From Marivivens donghaensis (lineage in GTDB: Bacteria; Pseudomonadota; Alphaproteobacteria; Rhodobacterales; Rhodobacteraceae): a stretch of 64,000 bases of DNA. Below are positions 1 to 8,953 of the stretch, piece by piece. The stretch covers positions 349,528-413,527 of the forward strand of contig NZ_JAUFRA010000004.1 of assembly GCF_030410045.1 (NCBI RefSeq), given 5' to 3'. The number at the start of each line of letters is the position of its first letter. Within the stretch, counting starts at the first letter, position 1. A program made the position numbers and the translations under genes. Under the pieces are notes generated by a model. It made no database searches. It saw nothing but the letters and a program-made list of their open reading frames with translations, and was not told where the DNA came from.

Positions 1-782
1 CAGACCTCGACCTGATAATGATCTACGACGATCAGGGTGTGGAAATGTCCGATGGACTGCGTCCTCTTGCAACGCGCCCCTATTACGCCCGCCTGACCCA
101 AGCGCTCTTGACCGCTGTGACCGCACCGATGACGGATGGGCGGCTCTATGAGGTGGATATGCGGCTTCGTCCCTCGGGGCGGCAGGGGCCTGTCGCGACC
201 TCGATCCTATCGTTCGACAATTATCAGCGGACAGAGGCGTGGACATGGGAACACCTCGCGCTGACGCGGGCGCGGCCTGTTGCGGGGAACATGGAACTGG
301 GGGCCGAGGTCGAGGCACTCCGCCTCGCGGTGCTCAACGAAAAATCGACGGGCCAGACGGTATTGACCGATGTGGCCGATATGCGCCGTCGCATCGCAGA
401 GGCCAAAGCGCCTCAGGGTGATTGGGACGCGAAAATCGGGGCGGGACGGTTGCAGGATGTCGAACTTTGCGCCCAGACAGCAGCGTTGCGAGCGGGGAGT
501 GCAGCGCGCACCGTGCCCGAACAGATCGCGGCGGGTGTCGCCTCTGGATGGCTGGATGCCGCGGATGAAGCGGCCCTAACACGTTCTGCCGCGCTATTTT
601 GGCAACTGCAGGCAGCAGCCCGACTTCTCACGGGGGGTGTTTTACATCCCGAAGACCTTGGCGAAGGCGGTCGGCGCTTTATCTTGCGGGAGACCGGATG
701 TGCCGACACCGACAGCTTACTTCAGACGATGGAGGCAGCCGCGGCAGAGGCGGATGCGGTTATCACCCGTTTGTTGGATTAG
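1..782 (+). CDS. glnE: Bifunctional glutamine synthetase adenylyltransferase/deadenylase, C-terminal part (5' end outside window)
   Basis: GlnE attaches and removes AMP on glutamine synthetase in response to nitrogen signals. The reading frame is open from the first bases, so the gene begins upstream of the window; about 260 residues remain. The first visible residues, DLDLIMIYD, match the nucleotidyltransferase metal-binding motif of the second catalytic domain. They are followed by the family block YEVDMRLRPSGRQGP, then a helical C-terminal domain. The stop is seven bases before the next gene, suggesting co-transcription. The family assignment rests on the motif order. Confidence 0.93.
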   Translation, partial: DLDLIMIYDDQGVEMSDGLRPLATRPYYARLTQALLTAVTAPMTDGRLYEVDMRLRPSGRQGPVATSILSFDNYQRTEAWTWEHLALTRARPVAGNMELGAEVEALRLAVLNEKSTGQTVLTDVADMRRRIAEAKAPQGDWDAKIGAGRLQDVELCAQTAALRAGSAARTVPEQIAAGVASGWLDAADEAALTRSAALFWQLQAAARLLTGGVLHPEDLGEGGRRFILRETGCADTDSLLQTMEAAAAEADAVITRLLD

Positions 783-789
783 ATGGACC

Positions 790-1062
790 ATGTCAAAAGA
801 CAAACTCGACCCTGTAGGCGTTATTCGCGAGTCCTATAACATCGACGGCATTGGTGCCGACGATTGCCGGACGATTTTCCTTGGCTGGGTTCTCAAGGTG
901 CCTGTCGAAGAGGACACCGACGATTTCGTGCGTCAGCTGCTAGAGCGGCACGCGGATGAGCCAGCAGATCACCCGATGACGGTGACGCTCAAGGCGGCTC
1001 TGGAAAAAACAGACCGCCCGGCGCGGCGCGGCGGACGGTCTGCACGGGTTATCACCCAATAG
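790..1062 (+). CDS. Small conserved hypothetical protein (90 aa)
   Basis: I do not recognise a named family. The ATG at 790 follows the glnE stop by seven bases. The product is soluble-looking, with an acidic centre (VPVEEDTDDFVRQLLERHAD) and a basic tail (RPARRGGRSARV), and has no signal peptide or membrane segment. A longer in-frame ORF begins at 637 inside glnE but its extra residues are glnE shadow. It converges on eda with only three bases between. Probably co-transcribed with glnE; function unknown. Confidence 0.75.
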   Translation: MSKDKLDPVGVIRESYNIDGIGADDCRTIFLGWVLKVPVEEDTDDFVRQLLERHADEPADHPMTVTLKAALEKTDRPARRGGRSARVITQ

Positions 1063-1065
1063 GGA

Positions 1066-1707
1066 TTAGCGGGCGAGCGCGGCGGCCTCTTTGGCCAATG
1101 CCTCGATCCCAGCCCAATCGCCAGCTTTGACGAGGTTCGCAGGTGCGACCCATGATCCACCGCAGCACAGCACGTTGGACAGCGACAGGTAGTCGTTGAC
1201 GTTCTTCATGCTGATGCCACCAGTGGGGCAGAATTTGACCTGCGGGATCGGTGCGCCAATCGCCTTGAGCGCAGGGGCGCCGCCGTTTGCCTCGGCTGGG
1301 AAGAACTTCATTACGGTATAGCCGCGCGCATAGAGCTTCATCACGTCCGACGGGGTTGCGGTCCCTGGCAGAAGCGGCAGGTCGTTTGCCTCGCAAGCAT
1401 CAAGAAGTTCGTCGGTCACACCCGGCGACACGCCAAAGGTCGCGCCCGCAGCCTTGGCCGCTTCGACGTCTTTTGGGGTGAGGAGGGTGCCCGCACCAAC
1501 AACGCCACCCTGAACGGTTGCCATCTCGCGGATGACATCAAGTGCAGAAGGGGTGCGCAGTGTCACTTCGAGCGCCGGCAGACCACCCGCGACGAGGGCG
1601 CGTGCGAGATCCGCAGCGGTACTTGCGTCGTCGACGACGAGCACAGGAACAACGGGGGCCAGTTCGCAGATTTTGCGGGCTTCGATGGATGCAGCTTCAG
1701 GGGTCAT
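1066..1707 (-). CDS. eda: 2-keto-3-deoxy-6-phosphogluconate aldolase
   Basis: Cleaves KDPG to pyruvate and glyceraldehyde-3-phosphate, the last step of the Entner-Doudoroff pathway. The 213-residue length is normal for the class I aldolase. Visible signatures are LEVTLRT with catalytic Glu47 and TVMKFFPAEANGG with the Schiff-base lysine at about residue 134. The ATG at 1707 was chosen because the family starts here; an upstream extension to 1824 would run into edd. It lies 31 bases after edd on the same strand, so the two form an operon. Confidence 0.95.
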   Translation of the reverse strand: MTPEAASIEARKICELAPVVPVLVVDDASTAADLARALVAGGLPALEVTLRTPSALDVIREMATVQGGVVGAGTLLTPKDVEAAKAAGATFGVSPGVTDELLDACEANDLPLLPGTATPSDVMKLYARGYTVMKFFPAEANGGAPALKAIGAPIPQVKFCPTGGISMKNVNDYLSLSNVLCCGGSWVAPANLVKAGDWAGIEALAKEAAALAR

Positions 1708-1738
1708 ATGTTTAATCCTGTTGAATGAATGGGCGCGG

Positions 1739-3544
1739 TCAGAGGACGACCGCAGCGCCGTCAGAAGCGAGGCCGACATTGCGGCGGAAAACGTCAAAGA
1801 GTTCGCGGCCAACGCCGTTGCCATTTGCCGAAAGGTCAGGCGTAGCGGCAGTGCGGGTGGACAGGTCCACGCCGATCACCTCGAGCGTACCCGCCTTTGC
1901 ATCGAGGCGAACAATGTCACCGTCTTGCAAATAGGCGAGCGGACCACCGTTCGCGGCCTCGGGTGAAACGTGGATCGCGGCAGGCACTTTGCCCGATGCG
2001 CCCGACATACGGCCATCGGTCACGAGCGCCATTTTATACCCACGGTCTTGCAGAACCGAGAGGGTCGGCGTCAGCGAGTGCAATTCAGGCATCCCGTTCG
2101 AGGACGGCCCTTGGAAGCGGACAACAACCACTGTGTCGCCTGTGAATTCGCCGTTCTGGAAGGCTTTCTTTACGTCGGCCTGTTCGTGGAACACGCGGCA
2201 GGGGGCTTCGATGATTTGGCGGTCCTCGGCGACGGCAGAAACTTTGATCACCCCACGGCCAAGGTTGCCTGTGAGTTGCTGCAGGCCACCATGCGCGTTG
2301 AACGGCTCTGCCACAGGGCGGAGGATTTTGTCGTTCAGCGTCTCCTTGGGGCCTTCAGCATATTGTACGCGACCGTCTACCAATTTCGGCTCTTGGGTGT
2401 AGCGCTCAAGTCCCTTGCCCGCAATCGTGGTCACGTCGTCATGCAGCAGACCAGCGTTCAGCAGCTCGGAGATCATGAACTGAAGACCGCCCGCCGCGTG
2501 GAAGTGGTTCACGTCAGCGAGGCCGTTTGGATAGACCTTGGCTAAGAGCGGAACCGCTTCAGACAGTTGCGCGAAATCTTCGAGGTCGAGGATGATCCCC
2601 GCCGCACGGGCCATCGCAGGCAAGTGCAGAACGAGGTTCGTTGACCCACCCGTTGCCATCAGACCCACGATGCCGTTCACAAAGGCGCGTTCATCCAGCA
2701 CGTCACAGGCGGGCGTAAATTCGTTGCCCAGCGATGTGATCTGCGCCGCACGTTCAACGCCCGCAACAGTGAGTGCATCACGCAATGGTGTGTTCGGGTT
2801 CACGAAAGACGAACCGGGGAGGTGGAGGCCCATGAACTCCATCAACATTTGGTTGGTGTTCGCGGTGCCGTAGAAGGTGCAGGTGCCCGGACCGTGGTAA
2901 GAGGCCATTTCAGCCTCCATCAGTTTGTCACGACCGACTTCGCCCGTTGCGAATTTCTGGCGGACCTTGGCCTTTTCATCGTTCGGCAGGCCAGAGGTCA
3001 TCGGTCCAGCGGGGATGAACACCGCAGGGAGATAGCCAAAAGTCGCCGCAGCCATCACGAGGCCGGGCACGATTTTATCGCAGACGCCAAGGTAAAGCGC
3101 GGCATCAAAAGTGTTGTGCGATAGGCCAACGCCAGCAGCCAGCGCGATAACGTCGCGGGAAAAGAGCGACAACTCCATTCCCGTTTGGCCTTGGGTCACG
3201 CCATCGCACATCGCAGGCACACCGCCTGCGACCTGTGCCGTCGCGCCGACCTTGCGGGCGATATCGCGGATCATGGCGGGGTAGGTTTCATACGGCTGAT
3301 GCGCCGAAAGCATATCATTGTAAGCAGTAATAATGCCGAGGTTCGGGGCGCGGTCATCAACGAGCGCTGCCTTGTCTGCACCCATCGCAGCATAGGCGTG
3401 AGCTTGGTTTCCGCAGGCGAGGTGGGCACGGCGCGGCCCTTGGGCAGCAGCGGCTGACATGTGGTCCAGATAGGTGCTGCGCGTGTTTTCACTGCGCGCG
3501 CGGATACGGTCGGTTACCTCGACTAGCGTCCGGTGAAGGGACAT
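1739..3544 (-). CDS. edd: 6-phosphogluconate dehydratase
   Basis: Dehydrates 6-phosphogluconate to KDPG, the committed Entner-Doudoroff step. At 601 residues it matches the IlvD/Edd family. It shows the Fe-S and substrate blocks GVPAMCDGVTQGQ, LGVCDKIVPG and LMATGGSTN. The start at 3544 has a clean AGGAG upstream; the ORF could extend to 3586 but without homology support. It heads edd-eda, with a LacI-type palindrome 47-60 bases upstream of its start. Regulation by gluconate or a hexose-phosphate signal is inferred from that site only. Confidence 0.95.
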   Translation of the reverse strand: MSLHRTLVEVTDRIRARSENTRSTYLDHMSAAAAQGPRRAHLACGNQAHAYAAMGADKAALVDDRAPNLGIITAYNDMLSAHQPYETYPAMIRDIARKVGATAQVAGGVPAMCDGVTQGQTGMELSLFSRDVIALAAGVGLSHNTFDAALYLGVCDKIVPGLVMAAATFGYLPAVFIPAGPMTSGLPNDEKAKVRQKFATGEVGRDKLMEAEMASYHGPGTCTFYGTANTNQMLMEFMGLHLPGSSFVNPNTPLRDALTVAGVERAAQITSLGNEFTPACDVLDERAFVNGIVGLMATGGSTNLVLHLPAMARAAGIILDLEDFAQLSEAVPLLAKVYPNGLADVNHFHAAGGLQFMISELLNAGLLHDDVTTIAGKGLERYTQEPKLVDGRVQYAEGPKETLNDKILRPVAEPFNAHGGLQQLTGNLGRGVIKVSAVAEDRQIIEAPCRVFHEQADVKKAFQNGEFTGDTVVVVRFQGPSSNGMPELHSLTPTLSVLQDRGYKMALVTDGRMSGASGKVPAAIHVSPEAANGGPLAYLQDGDIVRLDAKAGTLEVIGVDLSTRTAATPDLSANGNGVGRELFDVFRRNVGLASDGAAVVL

Positions 3545-3590
3545 TGGATTCTCCTGCGGTCTCTCTCTCGACGGGCCGTTTAGCACAATA

Positions 3591-3604
3591 TGTTAACGCT
3601 AACA
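3591..3604. promoter_or_regulatory. Candidate LacI/GntR-type operator upstream of edd
   Basis: TGTTAACGCTAACA is a near-perfect palindrome with a central CG, the form used by LacI-family repressors. It sits in the divergent edd/lipoprotein intergenic region, close to the edd start. No LacI-family gene is visible in the window, so the cognate regulator would be elsewhere. Confidence 0.5.
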
Positions 3605-3702
3605 ACTATCATGACAACAGAAAACCCATCGGTGCCGTGCGAGTGAAGTTTCACGAAATCAGACCACTCCCGCCACAGTTGTGCCGCTATTCGAGTGGAT
3701 AG

Positions 3703-3717
3703 TTAATCAAACCTTAA
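3703..3717. promoter_or_regulatory. Candidate CtrA-type box (TTAA-N7-TTAA)
   Basis: TTAA, seven bases (TCAAACC), then TTAA matches the full-length CtrA consensus of alphaproteobacteria. It lies 41 bases upstream of the lipoprotein start at 3758. A match of this kind is expected by chance roughly once in a few windows this size, so this is suggestive only. Confidence 0.35.
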
Positions 3718-3757
3718 TGGTAGAAGAGTGGCCGAATGGCTGCCGAAGGGACTGAAG

Positions 3758-4345
3758 ATGCGACTTTTGAAAACAGTATTTGCAACTGCACTGGTGTTCT
3801 TTGTTGCTGGGTGTGTGAGTGACAATGGTGTAACCCGAAATGCAACGCTAGAGGCGCCGTTGCCTTCGGTGGGTGAGCAGGCTTTGCCAAGCTACACCGT
3901 GCGGAACGTTCAGATCATTGTGCCCGAGACACTTTCCGTCTCTGAGGCAAATTCGATTAAACCTGTAGCCGACATCGTGTGGCGTGGGGATATTGGCGGC
4001 ACGCGTCACGAACAACTCCGCGTTCTATTCGAAGAGGCTGCTCGCGATGGTGCGGAACGTCTGCGTGGTCAGGTGCCTGTCGTTGCTGAAATGACGCTGA
4101 CGCGGTTCCACGGCCTGACCCAGCGCACCCGTTATTCTTTTCAGGGCGACTACGACATCAACTTTGTCCTTGTAGTGCGCAATGCCAATACAGGTGACGT
4201 GATCGAAGGTCCGCGCAATGTGCGCCTCGTCCTAGATAGCCCGCACCCTGATGATGTGCTGGCGATGGATGCCCGCGGCTATTCCGAGCGGATGTTCGTT
4301 AAGGACTACCTTGTTGGTGCGCTTGCACAGGTTCTGACGCACTAA
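3758..4345 (+). CDS. Conserved lipoprotein (DUF6778-like)
   Basis: A 195-residue protein with a lipoprotein signal: a basic start (MRLLK), a hydrophobic stretch and lipobox VAGC, with Cys at about residue 19. The rest is a mixed alpha/beta soluble domain. From memory it resembles a family of Rhodobacterales lipoproteins (DUF6778), but that is not certain. The ATG at 3758 is preferred over the GTG at 3728 because it places the signal peptide at the N-terminus. It is monocistronic and divergent from edd. Function unknown; probably membrane-anchored in the periplasm. Confidence 0.75.
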   Translation: MRLLKTVFATALVFFVAGCVSDNGVTRNATLEAPLPSVGEQALPSYTVRNVQIIVPETLSVSEANSIKPVADIVWRGDIGGTRHEQLRVLFEEAARDGAERLRGQVPVVAEMTLTRFHGLTQRTRYSFQGDYDINFVLVVRNANTGDVIEGPRNVRLVLDSPHPDDVLAMDARGYSERMFVKDYLVGALAQVLTH

Positions 4346-4385
4346 CAGCCTTTCCGAGGCTTACGAAACAGAGTAGGAGGGCGGC

Positions 4386-5585
4386 ATGAACATGCCGTCC
4401 TCTTTGCCTATTGTGCGCCTCATGCCCAAAGCTGACGCCAGAGCGATCCGCTTTGGCTTCCCGTGGGTTTATTCCAACGACCTCGTCACCGACCGCCGCA
4501 CCAAGGCGATCGAGGCGGGCGCTATTGCCGAATTGCAGGATGCCGAACGGCAACCGCTCGGCCTTGTGGCGTTTAATCCAGACTCGCGCATTATCGCGCG
4601 GATGCTGGATCGCGATACATCGGCGGTGATTGATCAGGCTTGGATTGCGGGGCGTCTGAAAAAGGCTCTCGACCATCGCGAACGTGTCTTTGCAGAACCG
4701 TTCTATCGTTTGGTTCATGCTGAGGCTGACGGGTTCCCTGGCGTTGTGATCGACCGTTTCGGTGATACCGTTGTGATGCAGCCGAACGCGGCTTGGGCGG
4801 ATCGTCTGGTGCCTGAGTTTACTGCGGCTCTCCAAGAGGTCGTTGGCATTAAGACCGTGATCATGAACGGCTCTGGTCGTGCACGCGGCCTCGAAGGTCT
4901 GCCTGAGGAAATGAAGGTCGTTGCGGGTGACGCCCCAACAGCGCCGATCCCCGTGCCGATGAACGGTGCGATCTATATGGCAGACGTTATGGGCGGCCAG
5001 AAAACGGGCCTGTTCTATGACCAACGCCCGAACCATGCGTTCAATGCGGGGCTGTGTAAGGGCGCGAAAGTGCTCGACGTATTTTCGCACGTGGGTGGGT
5101 TCTCGCTAGCTGCACTTGCTGGCGGCGCAGAGAGTGCGCTGGCGGTTGATGGATCAGCTGCGGCGCTATCGCTTGCCGAACAAGGCGCAGAGGCGATGGG
5201 TGTGTCGTCGAAATTCGCAACCCGCAAGGGCGATGCGTTCGATGTGCTAGCGGCCTTGGCCGAAGAAGGCGAAACCTTTGACGTGGTCGTCTGTGATCCG
5301 CCTGCCTTTGCCCCGTCGAAACAATCGCTTGAGGCTGGCTTGCGGGCTTATGAACGTGTGGCGCGTCTTGCTGCGCCGCTTGTACGTGAGGGCGGTTACC
5401 TTGCGCTCTGTTCCTGTTCGCACGCTGCGGACCTGTCGAAATTCCGCAATGCGTCTGCACGCGGGATCGGTCGGGCAGGGCGCTCTGCGCAGATCATCCA
5501 CACGGGCTACGCTGGGGCCGATCACCCGATGATGCCGCAACTCGCAGAGAGCGGATATCTGAAATCCGTCTTTTTCCGCCTGTGA
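4386..5585 (+). CDS. rlmI: RlmI-like class I SAM-dependent rRNA (cytosine-C5) methyltransferase
   Basis: Predicted to methylate a cytosine in 23S rRNA. The 399-residue protein has an N-terminal PUA-type RNA-binding domain (about residues 8-85), a central linker, then a Rossmann methyltransferase fold with SAM motif VLDVFSHVGGFS, motif IV CDPPAF, and the CSCSH motif expected to hold the catalytic cysteine. The C-terminus (DHPMMPQL...YLKSVFFRL) resembles the RlmI ending. Its stop overlaps the GTG start of the PIN gene by four bases. Substrate position is inferred from the family. Confidence 0.85.
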   Translation: MNMPSSLPIVRLMPKADARAIRFGFPWVYSNDLVTDRRTKAIEAGAIAELQDAERQPLGLVAFNPDSRIIARMLDRDTSAVIDQAWIAGRLKKALDHRERVFAEPFYRLVHAEADGFPGVVIDRFGDTVVMQPNAAWADRLVPEFTAALQEVVGIKTVIMNGSGRARGLEGLPEEMKVVAGDAPTAPIPVPMNGAIYMADVMGGQKTGLFYDQRPNHAFNAGLCKGAKVLDVFSHVGGFSLAALAGGAESALAVDGSAAALSLAEQGAEAMGVSSKFATRKGDAFDVLAALAEEGETFDVVVCDPPAFAPSKQSLEAGLRAYERVARLAAPLVREGGYLALCSCSHAADLSKFRNASARGIGRAGRSAQIIHTGYAGADHPMMPQLAESGYLKSVFFRL

Positions 5586-6121
5586 GAGTTCTGATCGACG
5601 CCTGCGTTCTGTTTCCCACGGTCATGCGGGAAGTGGTGCTGGGCGTCGCGGCACAGGGGTTGTTTGAACCCCGCTGGTCGGATCGCATCCTTGAGGAATG
5701 GGCGCGAGCAACGCCCAAGCTCGGCGAAGGGGCAGAGGCCATTGCGCGGGGCGAGATCGCGCTGTTGTCCGCACGGTTCCCTCGGGCGATTGTGCCTGTC
5801 GCGCCCCATGTCGAACAACGGTTGTGGCTCTCGGACCAGAACGACATTCACGTGCTGGCTTCGGCGATTGCAGGGTCGTGTGACGCGATCCTGACGATCA
5901 ACGCCAAAGATTTCCCGAAACACGTATTGGCCGAAGAGGGCTTAGCGCGGCTGGACCCTGACGGGTTCCTTTATTCCCTCTGGCTCGACCATCCCGCGCA
6001 GGTCCAAGCCGCCGCAGATGCCGTTCTGGCAGAGGCGCGGCGATTGTCAGCAGACGATTGGACCATGCGGTCCCTTATGAAAAAAGCCCGGTTGCCCCGT
6101 TTGGGTAAAGCGCTGGATTAG
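5582..6121 (+). CDS. PIN-domain protein, RSP_2648-like
   Basis: A 179-residue putative metal-dependent ribonuclease of the PIN fold. Acidic residues expected in the active site are visible in LIDACVLFP (near the N-terminus), SDQNDIHVLA and LTINAKDFP. The GTG start overlaps the rlmI stop (GTGA), implying translational coupling. There is no antitoxin gene next to it, so it is probably not a VapC toxin in a classical pair. It resembles a chromosomal family named after a Rhodobacter sphaeroides locus. It overlaps the convergent M48 gene by four bases. Confidence 0.8.
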   Translation: MRVLIDACVLFPTVMREVVLGVAAQGLFEPRWSDRILEEWARATPKLGEGAEAIARGEIALLSARFPRAIVPVAPHVEQRLWLSDQNDIHVLASAIAGSCDAILTINAKDFPKHVLAEEGLARLDPDGFLYSLWLDHPAQVQAAADAVLAEARRLSADDWTMRSLMKKARLPRLGKALD

Positions 6122-6795
6122 GCCCACTTTGCCGTGTTGTCGCGGATGGCGGCGATGCGTTCGTCGGCCTTTGGATGGCTCAATAGCCATGCAGGGATTT
6201 GGTTCGCGTGGCCACCAGAGAGCCGTTCGAGTTTCTGAAACAGGCTGATCTGTGGGTCGGCCCCGATCCCCGCCTTGAGCAAGAGCGCGGTCGCATAGGC
6301 GTCGGCCTCGTATTCATCACGGCGGGACAGTTTCGCGGCTAAGAGCGATAAAAGCGTATTGGCGAGCCACGGCCCGATCACCGGAATAAACCGACCGAGG
6401 ATCCCCATCAGCAGCATCCGCAGTGCGTTTTGCCCACTGAAATCAATCATCCGGCGGCGCGAATGGCCCAAGGCCACGTGACCCATTTCATGGGCGATCA
6501 CACTGGCGATCTCTTCGCCCGTGACCTCACCTGTGCGGAACTTTTGCAGGAACCCACGGGTGATGAAAATCCGTCCGTCAGGGGCGGCCAGACCGTTGAT
6601 CTGGGGGATTTCGTAGACAAAGACCCGCACCCTTGGAATATCGAGAGCCTTGGCCAACCTATCCGTTACAGGTTTCAGCGCAGGATCGGCGAGTTCCGTC
6701 GATTTCGCATCCAGCTCGCGCCGCAAACGCCACGACGAGAAATGCCACATGGCGAGGGCATAGAGGATCGGGAGGACGAAAATCAGATAGCGCAT
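6118..6795 (-). CDS. M48-family zinc metallopeptidase
   Basis: Membrane-anchored peptidase of 225 residues. It has an N-terminal transmembrane segment (residues 1-18), the zinc motif HEMGH (about residue 107), and downstream DEYEADAYA supplying the third zinc ligand. A hydrophobic region (about residues 125-155) may be a second membrane hairpin. This is the layout of HtpX/BepA-like quality-control proteases, though it is shorter than HtpX. It is last in the run VWA-112 aa protein-DedA-M48, 36 bases after DedA. Confidence 0.88.
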   Translation of the reverse strand: MRYLIFVLPILYALAMWHFSSWRLRRELDAKSTELADPALKPVTDRLAKALDIPRVRVFVYEIPQINGLAAPDGRIFITRGFLQKFRTGEVTGEEIASVIAHEMGHVALGHSRRRMIDFSGQNALRMLLMGILGRFIPVIGPWLANTLLSLLAAKLSRRDEYEADAYATALLLKAGIGADPQISLFQKLERLSGGHANQIPAWLLSHPKADERIAAIRDNTAKWA

Positions 6796-6831
6796 GGTGT
6801 AAATATGGGAGCCTCACGCCCCGCGACAAGC

Positions 6832-7434
6832 CTAACCATGGCGATGATGATCGCGCCACCGTTTCCACAGCCAATGGCCAAAGCCTAACGTGAGGACGAG
6901 CGCGACCAGAAGGCCCGAGAGGTCAGAGGCAACTTCTGCCGCATAGATGATCTGATCCGCGAACAGGAGGCCGAGGGTGATGTAGATCAGAACCCAAACA
7001 GCCTCGCCTGCGGCGCCCCAGATGGTGAACCGCAGACGGTTCATCCCCACGATCCCGCCCGCGATATTGGCATATGGCCCCAGCGGGCTGAGCGCCCAAC
7101 GGCTAAGGAAAATCGCTATGCCGCCATGTTTGTGGGTGAGGTCTTGGGCCTGTTGAAACAGTTTCGCCCGTTTGGGGTGGCTAATGATCTTATGGCGGAT
7201 ATGGCGGCCACCATGTTTGCCGATGATATAACCCGTCTGATCGCCTACCATCGCGCCCCCAAAGGCCGCAGAGGACACGGCGAGGTAGCTCAAATCACCC
7301 GCGCCGACAAAGGCGCCCCCCGCCATCATCGCAAGAGAGGCAGGGATCGGTAGGGCGAGACACGACAGGAAGGTTACAATGAACAAGATCCACGCACCAT
7401 AGACCGCGACTTGCCCCAAAACCCATTCGGTCAC
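6832..7434 (-). CDS. DedA/SNARE-associated family membrane protein
   Basis: A 200-residue polytopic inner-membrane protein of the DedA (VTT-domain) superfamily, linked in other bacteria to lipid transport across the membrane. It shows two hydrophobic N-terminal segments, the GDQTGYIIGKHGG region, then SRWALSPLGPYANIAGG, which corresponds to the family's FxRxxP...AG re-entrant loop motif. The start codon overlaps the preceding 112 aa gene by four bases, so it is in the same operon. Confidence 0.85.
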   Translation of the reverse strand: MTEWVLGQVAVYGAWILFIVTFLSCLALPIPASLAMMAGGAFVGAGDLSYLAVSSAAFGGAMVGDQTGYIIGKHGGRHIRHKIISHPKRAKLFQQAQDLTHKHGGIAIFLSRWALSPLGPYANIAGGIVGMNRLRFTIWGAAGEAVWVLIYITLGLLFADQIIYAAEVASDLSGLLVALVLTLGFGHWLWKRWRDHHRHG

Positions 7435-7769
7435 CGCACGTTCTCCGCTAAAAAGGCCTGAACTTCGGCGATGACTTGGGCCACGGGGACACCGCGCAAC
7501 TCTGCGATATCTTCGAGCGTCGGTCGGCCTTCGGGTTTTTCCGTGATGCCGATGGCGGTGGCGAGGTCGCGACTATCCACATGCCAGCTGTGCGCGATGA
7601 AACCAGGTGTCATCCATTCCGCAGGATCAACGCGCCGGTGGGCGGGATCATTCCAAAACAGCATGTCGAGCACGAATTTAACGAGGAAGAACCCCAGCAA
7701 AACGACAGCCAGCGCAAAGCCCACAATGGCGATGCGGTGTTTGGTAAAGAAACGGTTTAGCCTGCTCAT
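7431..7769 (-). CDS. Conserved single-pass membrane protein (112 aa)
   Basis: One transmembrane segment at about residues 13-36 is followed by a soluble C-terminal domain with conserved-looking WMTPGFIAHSW and a helical region resembling a small DNA/protein-binding HTH (PTLEDIAELRGVPVAQV). No named family recognised. It overlaps VWA upstream and DedA downstream by four bases each, strong evidence for a translationally coupled operon. Function unknown. Confidence 0.75.
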   Translation of the reverse strand: MSRLNRFFTKHRIAIVGFALAVVLLGFFLVKFVLDMLFWNDPAHRRVDPAEWMTPGFIAHSWHVDSRDLATAIGITEKPEGRPTLEDIAELRGVPVAQVIAEVQAFLAENVR

Positions 7770-8950
7770 CCCAGCGCCTTCATGCCGCGTTCGATCCCTT
7801 CGAGCGTCATCGGCACCATGCGGTCAGCACCAAAGATGTCGCGGATCATTCCGATGGATTGAGTATACCCCCAAAGCCGTTCAGGAACAGGGTTGATCCA
7901 CAGGTGATTGGACCACTGATCTCGCGCCCGCTCGAGCCAAACCTGTCCTGCCTCTTCGTTCCAATGTTCATTGGCCCCGCCGCGATAGGCGATTTCATAG
8001 GGGGACATCGAGGCGTCACCGACAAAGATGCATTTGTAGTCGGGGCCATAGGTGTGCAGTACGTCCCATGTCGGCGTTTGCGCATTCCAACGACGGGCAT
8101 TGTCGCGCCAAACGCCTTCGTAGAGGCAGTTATGGAAATAGAAATGTTCGAGGTGTTTGAACTCGCTCCGTGCGGCGCTGAAGAGTTCTTCGACCACCTT
8201 GATATGCGGGTCCATTGAGCCGCCGATGTCAAAGAACAGCAGCACCTTCACCGCGTTGCGCCGTTCGGGGCGGGTCTGCACGTCGAGATAGCCGTGCTCT
8301 GCCGTGGCGCGGATCGTACCATCAAGGTCCAACTCGTCCGCCGCCCCATCACGCGCCCATTTGCGCAGACGTTTCAGCGCGACCTTAATGTTGCGGGTGC
8401 CAAGTTCGACGCTATCGTCGAGGTTCTTGAATTCCCTTTTGTCCCAGACTTTTACGGCGCGTTGGTGTCGTGATTTGTCTTGACCAATACGGACGCCTTC
8501 GGGGTTGTAGCCATAGGCGCCAAAGGGCGACGTACCCGCTGTGCCGACCCATTTCGATCCACCTTGATGGCGGCCCTTTTGTTCTTCGAGCCGCTGTTTC
8601 AGCGTCTCCATCAACTTGTCAAACCCACCGAGCGATTGGATTTCGGCTTTTTCCTCGTCGCTCAGGGTTTTTTCCGCGAGCTTGCGGAGCCATTCCTCAG
8701 GAAGGTCCATCGCCTCGACCACATCGTCGAAACTGATGCTCTCAAGCCCTTCAAAACTAGCGGCAAAAGCGCGGTCGAATTTGTCGAGGTGGCGTTCGTC
8801 TTTTACCAGCGCTGCGCGGGCGAGGTAGTAAAACGCATCCACGTCATATGTGGCGATCCCTGCGGCAAGCCCGTCGAGGAACGACAGAAACTCCCGCAAC
8901 GAGACCGGCACGCCGCCTTTCCGAAGGGTTTCGAAAAACGGCAGAAACAT
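7766..8950 (-). CDS. VWA domain-containing protein (CoxE-like), partner of MoxR ATPase
   Basis: A 394-residue cytoplasmic protein. The N-terminal half is helical (VSLREFLSFLDGL...), with a charged linker. The C-terminal half is a von Willebrand A domain with a MIDAS-like DIGGSMD at about residue 242 (canonical DxSxS becomes DIGGS, so one metal-ligand serine is replaced). VWA proteins of this type work with a MoxR AAA+ ATPase, and one is encoded 2 kb upstream on the same strand. The target complex is unknown. Confidence 0.85.
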   Translation of the reverse strand: MFLPFFETLRKGGVPVSLREFLSFLDGLAAGIATYDVDAFYYLARAALVKDERHLDKFDRAFAASFEGLESISFDDVVEAMDLPEEWLRKLAEKTLSDEEKAEIQSLGGFDKLMETLKQRLEEQKGRHQGGSKWVGTAGTSPFGAYGYNPEGVRIGQDKSRHQRAVKVWDKREFKNLDDSVELGTRNIKVALKRLRKWARDGAADELDLDGTIRATAEHGYLDVQTRPERRNAVKVLLFFDIGGSMDPHIKVVEELFSAARSEFKHLEHFYFHNCLYEGVWRDNARRWNAQTPTWDVLHTYGPDYKCIFVGDASMSPYEIAYRGGANEHWNEEAGQVWLERARDQWSNHLWINPVPERLWGYTQSIGMIRDIFGADRMVPMTLEGIERGMKALG

Positions 8951-8953
8951 CGA

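Noticed and set aside
5582..6121. PIN protein as a VapC toxin
   Set aside because: No antitoxin gene adjoining; coupled to rlmI; matches a chromosomal housekeeping family.
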